Assembly: GCA_001972305.1 (NCBI GenBank)
Contig: BDDD01000061.1
Span: forward strand, 675,541-739,540
Origin: Cephalotus follicularis
Lineage: Eukaryota; Streptophyta; Magnoliopsida; Oxalidales; Cephalotaceae
Direction of reading: 5' to 3'
DNA: 64,000 nucleotides
The position numbers were made by a program, and so were the translations under genes. The notes beneath the pieces were generated by a model that made no database searches, had not been told where the DNA came from, and saw only the letters and a list, made by a program, of their open reading frames with translations. Each line of letters starts with the position of its first letter. Within the stretch, counting starts at the first letter, position 1. Of the stretch, positions 55,482 to 64,000 are shown one piece after another.

Positions 55482-56252
55482 TGAGCCTGGCACGGGGGCA
55501 TGACACTTTCCGTAACGGTGTGATTTGTTTACGGCGTCTCTCGGGGATATCCTTGGATAGGATTTGTGATAGAGGCGTATGGATCGATCCTAGTTATATG
55601 TTTTGGGATATGGGAATTGTATGTGTAGTACCGTACACTGCAATTCCATTTGGCAATGTGGGTGTCGCGAACCCCTTGCTATTATGTGATTCTGATATGT
55701 TATCGGTTTTGGTGCTCAGTTATGGAACCCATGTTTTTGGAAAGGTATACTTTATGGTTTCAAAGTTATGAACTTGGTTTATATGTTTTGCCGTGGGCAT
55801 TTACAAAGTAAGTTTAAATTATTTTATTGCTCAAGATTTCTGTTGTTAAGGTACTTTTGAAATATTTTTACTTTAAAATATCGTTTACTGTTTTATATTC
55901 TATATCCGTACTGAGGTTTGCTCAGCCGCGTTTTTGTTTCCATGTCGCAGGTTATCAAGAGCAAATGGGCAATGTGTGATGAGAGTGACTCCCATATGTC
56001 TGAGGATCATCTAGGAGCTGATCCCTTATGTTTATGTGGTCATAGTGGAACCATTTAATAAACAATATGTTATTTCATTTTTATGACTTTTGGGATTATG
56101 AATAAGTTTCAGTTATGATCAGTTTCAGTATGTTATTGGTTATGCTTTAAACCATCACGTTTTAATAAAGATGAACGTTTTTAATATGATATGTTATGTT
56201 AAGTTTCCGTTATATACACCTGTGGCGACTCCCACAGCTCGGGGGTGTTACA
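55482..56252 (+). mobile_element. gypsy-3 5' LTR (left 2 kb missing)
   Basis: Aligns with 61265-62023, ending GGGGGTGTTACA. The first ~2 kb of the LTR, present in the 3' copy, is gone together with the copia sequence expected on the left, so one deletion may explain both. The 96-aa ORF in both LTRs (55481-55771, 61265-61555) reflects LTR homology. Confidence 0.87.
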
Positions 56253-56257
56253 GTTTA

Positions 56258-56268
56258 TGGTATCAGAG
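56258..56268 (+). promoter_or_regulatory. Primer binding site, tRNA-iMet type (gypsy-3)
   Basis: TGGTATCAGAG, six bases after the LTR end; the final C of the usual TGGTATCAGAGC is changed to A. Confidence 0.82.
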
Positions 56269-56422
56269 AATAGGTTTTGTTCCTTAGAAGACCTAACTAG
56301 GTTTGACTTGTGAGCTTGGGTAGACTTGGGTTAGGACTGTTATGTTTTGGCCTTTCTAATATGTTTCTGTTTTGATTTTTTTTGTTTCAGTTTGATATCA
56401 CGTGTTTCGGTTTCCTTCGTAG

Positions 56423-57590
56423 ATGGTACGCACAAGAAACACTCCTTAGAGAACTGTACAAGCTGGGGCTCGAAATGAAGTCGGAAACGAGCCTTCTGTG
56501 GAAGAGTTGGTTCGTCAGGTAGTTGCTCAGGAAGTGAATCGTGTTATGCAACAACAGAATTGGGAACAAGTTGTTGAAGAGAATGCTTCGGCAGAGGTTC
56601 AGGCGGGTATGGAAACTGGGGATAGGCATGGCACACCTACTCTTGTTTGACTTGAGCGGTTTCAGAAACAGAGGCCGCAGTCTTTCAGTTCGGCTGTGAC
56701 TCCTGTAGAAGCTGAACACTGGGTAGCACATATGGAGAAGATCTTTAGTGTATTGAGGTGTGATGATCAGCAGAAGGTAAGGTTGACGGCTTACAAACTC
56801 GAAGGGGATGCTCAGAAGTGGTGGAATACTCTGAATTCGGCTAAGGGTGAAGATTATGCAGATGCTCTGACGTGGTCTGAGTTCTGGGATGTCTTCTATC
56901 AGCAGTATTTCCCCACTACTGATAAGGAGGCCTATGCTAGAGAGTTCGTTAACACCAGGCAAAAGGATGAAGAAACAGTTTCGGAGTTCTTGGCCCGTTT
57001 CACTAGATTGGCTTGGTTTACTGGGTCCGCGGCTGGGTCGGCATCGGAGCAAGCTGAAAAATTCAAGTGGAAGCTGCATTACCAGTTTCGGGGAAAGCTG
57101 ATAAACTCTAAGTTTGCGGATGTAGCTGAAGTTGCTAATGCCGCGAAAAACATTGAGCTGGAGAGATTGGACTTCCAGGCAGCACGCCAGGAGGGGGATA
57201 AGAAGCGGTATAGGAATGAACAAGATTCTGGACAGCAGAGCAAGGGTCAAGGCAGTTCATGGAACAGGGGCAGAGGAGGTAAACAACATAAGAGAAATCA
57301 CAAGCAGAATAAAGATGGTAATCAACAGCATCAGCAAGGAAATGATCAGAAGAATGCACAGGGAGCTGATGGGGGTAACCCCAATGTTCAGATTGCTAGA
57401 TGTGATGCTTGTGGTAGGTATCATCCAGTCGGTACCTGCTATAAAGTCAGTGGGGCTTGTTTTGTATATGGACAGATGGGACATTTCGCGAAGGATTGTC
57501 AGGATCCTCGTGCTAAGGAAAGGAAGGGTAATGGTGCGAATGCTGGGCAGCGCAACGTGGGAGGCCGAGTCTTTGCAATTACGACTCATC
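56423..57590 (+). pseudogene. gag: gypsy-3 gag (two nonsense codons)
   Basis: The start at 56423 ('MVRTRNTP') gives a frame continuous with the rest. TAG 56447 and TGA 56648 interrupt it. Gag core at ~56650-57180 ('RFQKQRPQSFS', 'AEHWVAHMEKIFSVL', 'EFWDVFYQQYFPTT', 'EFLARFTRLAWF'). A basic, Gln/Asn/Gly-rich linker follows. The zinc knuckle (~57455-57500) reads CFVY...H...C: the second Cys has become Tyr. The upstream C..C.RYHPVGTC motif is intact. Confidence 0.87.
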
Positions 57591-59194
57591 AGGTAGCTAA
57601 TGCTCCAGGTACGGTTTCGGGTTTTATTTCTGTTGGTAATCGTAGGGCTTATGTGTTATATGATACTGGATTGACGCATTTGATAGCAGATATGGAGCGA
57701 TTGGATTTGAATCTGTTTGTTCGGGGTTCAGATGGATATATGGCTGGCGTGTGTATGGAGCCTACCCTTATATCTCGAATTACGGCAGCTCAGAGTGATG
57801 ACGGCGAGCATTGGGCTTTAGTCCAGAATGTTGAAAAGGGTAAACAGTCAGAGTTCCGTGTGGATAAGGATGGAGTGATCTGGTTGGGTAGTCGGTTATG
57901 TGTTCCGACATATACTTCTATCAGAAATGTTGTTTTGTCTGAAGCACATAGTTCTCCGTTCTCTGTTCATCCGGGTTCTACAAAAATTTACAGAGACTTA
58001 AAGGAAATTTTCTGATGGAGCGGAATAAAGAGGGATGTAGCAGAGTTTGTCGGGAAGTGTTTGGTCTGTCAGCAGGTCAAGATCAAACACCAACATGCTA
58101 GTGATTTGTTACAGCCCTTGGAAGTTCCGGTATGGAAATGGGAGAGTATTACGATGGATTTTGTTACAGGCTTGCCGAGAACTTACAGGAGAAACGATGC
58201 TATTTGGGTTGTGGTGGATCGGTTGACCAAATCAGCTCACTTCTTGGCAATCCGAGAGGACTTTTCGGTGGACCGCTTGGCGGAGGTGTTCCAGCGGGAG
58301 ATTGTGAGACTTCATGGGACTCATGTATCTATTGTTTCGGATAGGGATCCTCGTTTCACTTCATGGTTTTGGAAGGGATTTCAGAAAGCTTGGGGTACTA
58401 GGCTAAATTTCAGTACAGCTTTCCATCCACAGACAGATGGGCAGACAGAAAGGACTATACAGACCTTAGAAGATATGTTGAGGTCTTATGCTTTGGAGTG
58501 GACTGGGAGCTGGGATGTGTATTTGAGCCTAGTGGAGTTCGCGTACAATAACAGTTGGCATGCTAGTATTCGTATGGCTCCGTTTGAAGCTCTTTATGGG
58601 AGGAAATGTCGAGCTCCGACATGCTGGGATGAAGTCGGAGAAAGAGTTATCGAGGGGCCAGAGTTAGTACGAATCACTACTGAGAAAGTGGCTATAGCAA
58701 GGGAGAGGTTGAAGACAGCTCAATCTCGACAGAAAAGTTATGCAGACAAACATCGAAAGGATTTGGAGTTCAAAGTAGGTGAACATGTGTTCTTAAAAGT
58801 TTCACCTTGGAAAGGCGTCCGACGGTTTGGGCTGAAGGGAAAGTTGAGTCCTCGGTTTATAGGACCGTTTGAGATTTTGGAGAGGGTTGGCGCAGTTGCG
58901 TATCGATTAGCTTTGCCTCCACAGTTATCTCATGTTCATGATGTGTTCCATGTGTCTTTGTTGAGGGGTTATCAGTATCATCCCTTACACATGGTCCACT
59001 ATCCTCTGGATAGCATTCGGGAGGACCTATCATATGATGAGGAGGTAGAGGCTATTCTGGATCGACAGGAACGGGTTACGCGTAGCAAGATCGTTCCGTT
59101 TGTGAAAGTATTATGGAGGAACCATCCCGAACGTGAGGCTACTTGGGAGATAGAGGAGCACATTTGGGAACGATACCCTCGTTTGTTCATTTAA
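57591..59194 (+). pseudogene. pol: gypsy-3 protease stub fused to integrase with chromodomain-type tail
   Basis: Same frame as gag. After 'GTVSGFISVGNRRAYVLYDTGLTH' (start of protease, with DTG) the sequence jumps at ~57688 to the pre-integrase segment; most of protease, RT and RNase H are deleted in frame. Integrase has the HHCC zinc domain ('EAHSSPFSVHPG', 'CLVCQQVK'), broken by TGA 58013, and a full DDE core: 'TMDFVTGLP', 'SDRDPRFTSWFW', 'GQTERTIQTLED'. The tail (~59090-59194) has 'KIVPFVKVLWRNHPEREATWEIEE', chromodomain-like. Apart from stops, integrase is the best kept of the window. Confidence 0.9.
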
Positions 59195-59230
59195 GGTATG
59201 TGTATGTTAAGATTTTGGGACGAAATCTTC

Positions 59231-59246
59231 TTTTTAGGGGGGTGGA
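59231..59246 (+). promoter_or_regulatory. Polypurine tract (gypsy-3)
   Basis: TTTTTAGGGGGGTGGA directly before the LTR start TGTAATACCCC (59247). Confidence 0.8.
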
Positions 59247-62023
59247 TGTAATACCCCGCTTACCTGTACGTATTTTCTTACGGGTTTTATCTGTTTCGTT
59301 TAAGTATTTGTCTGTTTTATGTTGGGTTTATGTTTTGGGGCTGACTGATACCAGCCTTGGTTTTGGGCTTGTTAGTATGGATATTTTGGTTGGTAAAGTT
59401 TAGTCATATTATTATTATTAAAAACAAATTTAATTAAATGCATAATTATAAACTTTAAAAACAAATTAATTAAAAATTTCTATTTCTTTTATTTCCAAAA
59501 ATTCTTTTATCCCTTTCTCCCTTTCTTCCTTATCTCTCTCCCGTCACCTTCTCCTCCCAATCTCTTCTTTCCATAATCTTCTTCCTCTTTCCTTCTTTTC
59601 TTCCTGAAAATCAGCCCTTTTTCCTTATCTAGCAGATTGGTTTTTCCATTTTGCTATCCTTTCCCATTTGGTCTCTTTTTGCTACATATGTGTGTCAATG
59701 CCATGGAACCAGCCACCTCTTTCTGTGTGTGGTTACTGTCGAAGTTGCTGTGCATTAGGGGTTGTGATTCTGTGTTTTCCTACTCCATTTATAAGGTTAG
59801 ATTCATTAAAGGTTTAATTCGGTAATTGTTTCATTGATATTTCATGGCACTATCAAAACTTTGAATGTATATTCTCTCATTTGATTCTGTCGAACAACTG
59901 TGGTCTTCTTCTATTGGTGTCGCCATTGCAGGTTAGATTGTTGTCTTACTGTGATGATTAAGTGTTAGTGTTATCAAGTAATTGTTTTGCCATGCATAGG
60001 TTGCTAGAGAAGGAGTAGTTTTGATTTCTACCTTCCTGTTTTTCTGTCAAAAATAAATTCTGTGTTAGCAGCAATCTGTAGACACCTAGGACATGTTATG
60101 TAATTTGGTTTTGATGCATGTGATCATCATAAATGGACAGAATTGGAAGTATGCAATTGTATGTTATGGTTTAAAGTCTCTGTCACCTTAAATAATTTTT
60201 TGTCAACATGTCTCTGTCGAATTCTATGTTATAACATCGTTTTACATGCCATATAAAGTTGTTTTGCATGTTGGTAATCTTCTGGTATCGAAAAATCTAA
60301 GTTTAGGCAACTGGATTGGACAAAATGGCACAAAACTGATGTTCTGTCACCAAGAACAGTCGACTGCCCGTATGAACAGTCGGCTGTCTAGTTTAAGTAG
60401 TCGATTGTCTTACGCAAACAGTGGACTGCCTTGTGTTGAGTAGTCGGCTGGACCCCCGATTCAGTCGACTGCTTGCATGTCCAGGATGAGTAGTCAACTG
60501 GCCCTGTTGTGTAGTCGACTGCCACCCCTTGAATAGTAGACTGGAATCTTGAAACAGTCGGCTGGTTTGTCCTGTAATCTTCTATTTTCATCTGTTTATT
60601 CTTCCGATGATCCGGATCTATTATAAACATCATTATGATTCTGTTTTATGTTCAAAATGAATTTTAGACCCTTATTTGAACATTGTTATGTTGAATAGAT
60701 TATTGTGCTACGTGAAGCAAATTAAGTTACCGGATATTCGTAAGTTAGTCTGTGATCGCACAAGGTACAGATTTTCATTCCTTGATACACTCTTACTGAT
60801 TTAGTTCTGTTTTGAGAATAAATACAGATTCTTTGTGTTGGTTTTATCTGAATTGAAGCTGTTTTGATTTAATGAGATGAGCGGATATTTCTTTTTGGAC
60901 ATCTGGTTTATTTGAAATAAATTCAGTTTACAAATATGTCCCTTTCAGATTATGAACTCAGTTATGTTTGGATTTTGAAATGAAGTCAGTTAATATTTTA
61001 TTGAACATATTTTCAGGCTTAATAAACTCCGCTATGTTATGTTTACGAAATGCTGTGAAAATGTCTCTTTATGGTGAAAATAAAAGAGTTGCATTTTGAT
61101 TATGAAAGTATATGTTACGTGAAACTATATCATTTGTGAACGATTTATGATTATGTTTGGGAAACCTTTCTACGAATTTTAAAATGATTTGATGAAATCA
61201 TGTTTTTGAAAATGGTGAAATACTGAGCCTTTATAACCATCTATGGGGGTACCATAGGCATGCTGTGAGCCTGGCACGGGGGCATGACACTTTCCGTAAT
61301 GGTGTGATTTGTTTACGGCGTCTCTCTGGGATATCCTTGGATAGGATTTGTGATAGAGGCGTATGGATCGATCCTAGTTATATGTTTTGGGATATGGGAA
61401 TTGTATGTGTAGTGTCATACACTGCAATTCCATTTGGCAATGTGGGTGTCACGAACCCCTTGCTATTATGTGATTCTGATATGTTATGGGTTTTGGTGCT
61501 CAGTTATGGAACCTATGTTTTTGGAAAGGTATACTTTATGGTTTCAAAGTTATGAACTTGGTTTATATGTTTTGTCGTGGGCATTTACAAAGTAAGTTTA
61601 AATTATTTTATTACTCAAGATTTCTGTTGTTAAGGTAATTTTGAAATCTTTTTGCTTTAAAATATCGTTTACTGTTTTATACTGAGGTTTGCTCAGCCGC
61701 GTTTTTGTTTCTATGCAGCAGGTTATCAGGAGCAAAGGGGCAATGTGTGATGAGAGTGACTCCCATATGTCTGAGGATCATCTAGGAGCTGATCCCTTAT
61801 GTTTATGTGGTCATAGTGGAACCATTTAATAAACAATATGTTATTTCATTTTTATGACTTTTGGGATTATGAATAAGTTTCAGTTATGATCAGTTTCAGT
61901 ATGTTATTGGTTATGCTTTAAACCATCACATTTTAATAAAAATGAACATTTTTAATATGATATGTTATGTTAAGTTTCCGTTATATGCACCTGTGGCGAC
62001 TCCCACAGCTCGGGGGTGTAACA
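59247..62023 (+). mobile_element. gypsy-3 3' LTR (complete)
   Basis: TGTAATACCCCG (59247) to GGGGGTGTAACA (62023), 2777 bp. The left third is pyrimidine-rich (59470-59640). A type-II palindrome array lies at 60357-60565. The right third matches the truncated 5' LTR. It is the family of the solo LTR at 2755-5448. Inserted in the RNase H gene of the minus-strand copia element. Confidence 0.9.
60357..60565. repeat. CAGTCGACTG palindrome array, type II (gypsy-3 LTR)
   Basis: About ten copies in 209 bp: CAGTCGACTGCC, CAGTCGGCTGTC, TAGTCGATTGTC, CAGTGGACTGCC, TAGTCGGCTGGA, CAGTCGACTGCT, TAGTCAACTGGC, TAGTCGACTGCC, TAGTAGACTGGA, CAGTCGGCTGGT. Spacing 15-25 bp. Not seen in the solo LTR of the same family at 2755-5448, so the array is polymorphic within the family. 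Confidence 0.85.
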
Positions 62024-63174
62024 TTTGTGATCGTCCGGATCGCTATAAAAAATGGAGTCTATAAAGCCCTCCAATTTCATATCACTATCTTTTCCATATA
62101 TCAAGAACATATCCTGAGTCCTCCTAAGGTACTTCAGGATTCCCTTGACCACTTCCCAATGGTACTCACCGGGATTAGACTGAAAACGACTTGCCATACC
62201 CAAGGCAAGTGCAACATCAGGCCTAGTACATAACATGGCATATATGATCGACCCTACTGTCAAAGCATAAGGTAACCGACTCATGCATGCTGTCTCTTCA
62301 GATGTCTGAGGAGACATCTTTCGAGAAAGATGAATTCCTTCGCCTATTGGCAATAGGCCTCTCTTGGAATTCTCCATGCTAAACCTCTTCAGCACCTTGC
62401 TGATGTACTAGCTTTGGGAAAGCCCAAACAACCTATTGGATCTATCCCTGAAGATCCTAATACCCAGTATATAGGTGGCTTCTCCCAAATCTTTCATGGA
62501 AAATTTCTTAATTAGCCATATCTTTGCAGACTGCAACATCCCTACATCATTCCCAATTAGTAGAATGTCATCTACATATAGCACTAAGAAAGTGATACTA
62601 GGTCCCTCTTGCTTTTGATAAACACAGGGCTCATCTACATTTTTAACGAAGTCAAAAGCTTTGACTACTTCATCAAAATGTAGATTCCAGCTACGAAATG
62701 CTTGCTTTAGTCCATAGATGGACCGTTCGAGCTTGCACACCATGTGCGGGTGCTCGGTAGATGTAAACCCCTCGGGTTGGGACATATAAATGTCCTCTTC
62801 AAGACGCCCATTTAAGAATGTCGTCTTGACATCCATTTGCCATATCTCATAATCATAATGAGCAGCAATAGCAAGCAAAATCCTAATGGATTTAAGCATG
62901 GCGACAGGTGAAAAGGTCTCAGTGTAGTCGACTCCATGTCATTTCCTATACCCTTTCGCCACTAATTGAGCTTTATAAGTCTCGATTTTTCCATCTGCAT
63001 TCATCTTCTTCTTGAAGATCCATTTGCAGCCAATAGGCACTATGCCTTCGGGTTCTTCAACCAAATTCCATACTTGGTTGGAGTACATGGAATCCATTTC
63101 GGATTTCATGGCTCCTAGCCATGCTTCAGATTCAGTGCCTTGCACTGCCTCTAAATAGCTGGCAGGCTCGTCAT
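62024..63174 (-). pseudogene. pol: Copia RT-RNase H (broken, interrupted by gypsy-3)
   Basis: Ty1/copia RT on the minus strand, tentatively Tork-like. From right: 'EAWLGAMKSEMDSM', 'GCKWIFKKKMNADGK', stop TGA at 62939-62941, then 'WQMDVKTTFLNGRLEEDIYM', 'GLKQAFRSWN', the catalytic 'YVDDILLIG' (intact) and 'FSMKDLGEATYILGI'. Stop TAG at 62408-62410, then 'LPYALTVGSIIYAMLCTRPDVALAL', 'KYLRRTQDMFLIYG' and the RNase H start 'SDPDDHK', cut at 62024 by the gypsy-3 LTR. All pieces share one frame. The RNase H C-terminus is missing. Confidence 0.9.
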
Positions 63175-64000
63175 CTTCAATGACGTTTATCTCATCAGTA
63201 CCATCAATGAGGGCACCATGCGGGTTATCAGCAGAGACAGCAGCAACAGCAACACGACAATACTTTTTCCAGTGCCCGGTCTTACCGCACTGGAAACAAG
63301 CACCTTTAGCAGCTAATTTCTTCATCCGATCTTTGGAAACACTCCCCCTGGCTCCAAGCTTCCCCTTCTTCTTTTTTTGCTTCTTCTTACCCTTGCCTTT
63401 TGTATTGACAGGCATAAGGACGCCCTTCCCGTTATAGGAAGATGAGGCACTGCCCTTTCCTTGGGCAAACCTAGAAGAAGGAAGAAGTAAGAAGTGGGTC
63501 TTTGACTTCCCAGAGTCAAAATCGGCCTCAGCCGTCCTCAACATAGTAACCAGCTCAGATAGAGTTACCTCTATCTTGTTCTTGTGAAAGTTCACCAAAA
63601 ACTGTGAGAACGAATTAGGAAGGGATGTCAGAATAAGATCTACATATAGATCATGGTCCATGACAAACCCTAATTGAGCCAGCTGCTCAATCATGTCTAT
63701 CATCTTCAATCCATGCTCATGGACTGAAGCTCCCTCTTGCATCTGAGCCTTAAAGAGTTTGCGAGATAGATTAAACCTTTGAGTCTTAGACTCAGCTCCA
63801 TACATCTTCTGAAGGTGGTGTAGTATAGCAGATAAGGTCTAAATCTTTTCATTCTGACGCTGAAGCTCAGGTGTCATCCCGAGAAGGGCAAGACATCTAG
63901 CCTGCTCGTCATCCTCTAGCCACTTGGCTAGTCACTCACTCTCTTCGGGCGTCAGATCTTCACCCAGTGAAGGAGGCCCCCCAGTCATCACATAGCCCAT
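63175..64000 (-). pseudogene. gag: Copia gag joined in frame to RT (protease and integrase deleted)
   Basis: Capsid-nucleocapsid, minus strand. A possible start is ATG at 63998-64000, but the window ends there. Stops: TGA 63932-63934 and TAG 63839-63841. Core: 'RKLFKAQMQEGASVHEHGLKMIDMIEQLAQLG', 'DLYVDLILTSLPNSFSQFL'. A Lys-rich linker (KGKGKKKQKKKKGK) precedes an intact CCHC knuckle CFQCGKTGHWKKYC (~63260-63300). Past 'EINVIE' (~63175) the frame passes directly into RT-type 'DDEPASYLEAVQG'; protease and integrase are lost without a frameshift. Confidence 0.88.

Noticed and set aside
55481..55771. 96-aa ORF, nearly identical at 61265-61555, looking like a conserved gene
   Set aside because: Both lie in the two LTRs of gypsy-3, so similarity follows from LTR duplication. 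No recognisable domain.

Overview
The window is plant nuclear DNA, most likely from a eudicot. It is a dense nest of LTR retrotransposons plus one DNA transposon. I found no intact host gene, no rRNA or tRNA gene and no bacterial-type operon. The evidence is tRNA-primer binding sites, TG...CA long terminal repeats, 5-bp target duplications, chromodomain-type integrase tails, an Athila-type tRNA-Asp primer site and a CACTA element with plant-style subterminal repeats. All element genes are broken.

Layout, left to right. Positions 1-5750: a copia-like LTR remnant carrying a 1.84-kb non-autonomous CACTA element (599-2437, 3-bp duplication) and a minus-strand solo LTR (2755-5448, duplication GGTGA). 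Positions 5936-19646: an Athila-like element (tRNA-Asp primer site 6723, broken gag-pol 6802-12308), whose 3' LTR is split by chromovirus gypsy-1 (14375-18858, duplication GTCAT). Positions 20620-30209: a LARD-like element in the tandem order LTR, internal, LTR, internal. Positions 30236-44998: an outer LTR fragment split by chromovirus gypsy-2 (31074-44079, duplication AGCAA). The 3' LTR of gypsy-2 holds a solo LTR (38014-41510, duplication TAAAA) and a copia LTR piece (42704-43651). Positions 44999-55481: a minus-strand copia LTR split by element 4 (46097-55343, duplication CTTGA), which is structurally complete but has dead coding. Positions 55482-62023: chromovirus gypsy-3 with a truncated 5' LTR. 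Positions 62024-64000: a minus-strand copia gag-RT-RNase H, cut in RNase H by gypsy-3.

Three signals go beyond ordinary transposon decay. (1) Arrays of short GTCGA-centred palindromes (AAGCGTCGACGCTT, CAGTCGACTG, GACGTCGATGTCTTT) lie inside the LTRs of at least six unrelated families. (2) LTRs of the LARD-like family carry a tandem array of up to 15 small hairpins; the inner stem triplets change in a compensatory way (CTC/GAG, CCC/GGG, CAC/GTG, CGC/GCG), as expected for a selected RNA structure. (3) Three pol genes have lost whole modules in frame: gypsy-2 (N-terminal integrase), gypsy-3 (protease, RT and RNase H) and the copia element (protease and integrase). gypsy-1 also lost its integrase. 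Many remaining breaks are CAG-to-TAG or CGA-to-TGA changes, the pattern expected from decay of methylated cytosine.

All calls were read by eye. Family names rest on recognised motifs, not on database searches. Divergences are qualitative.
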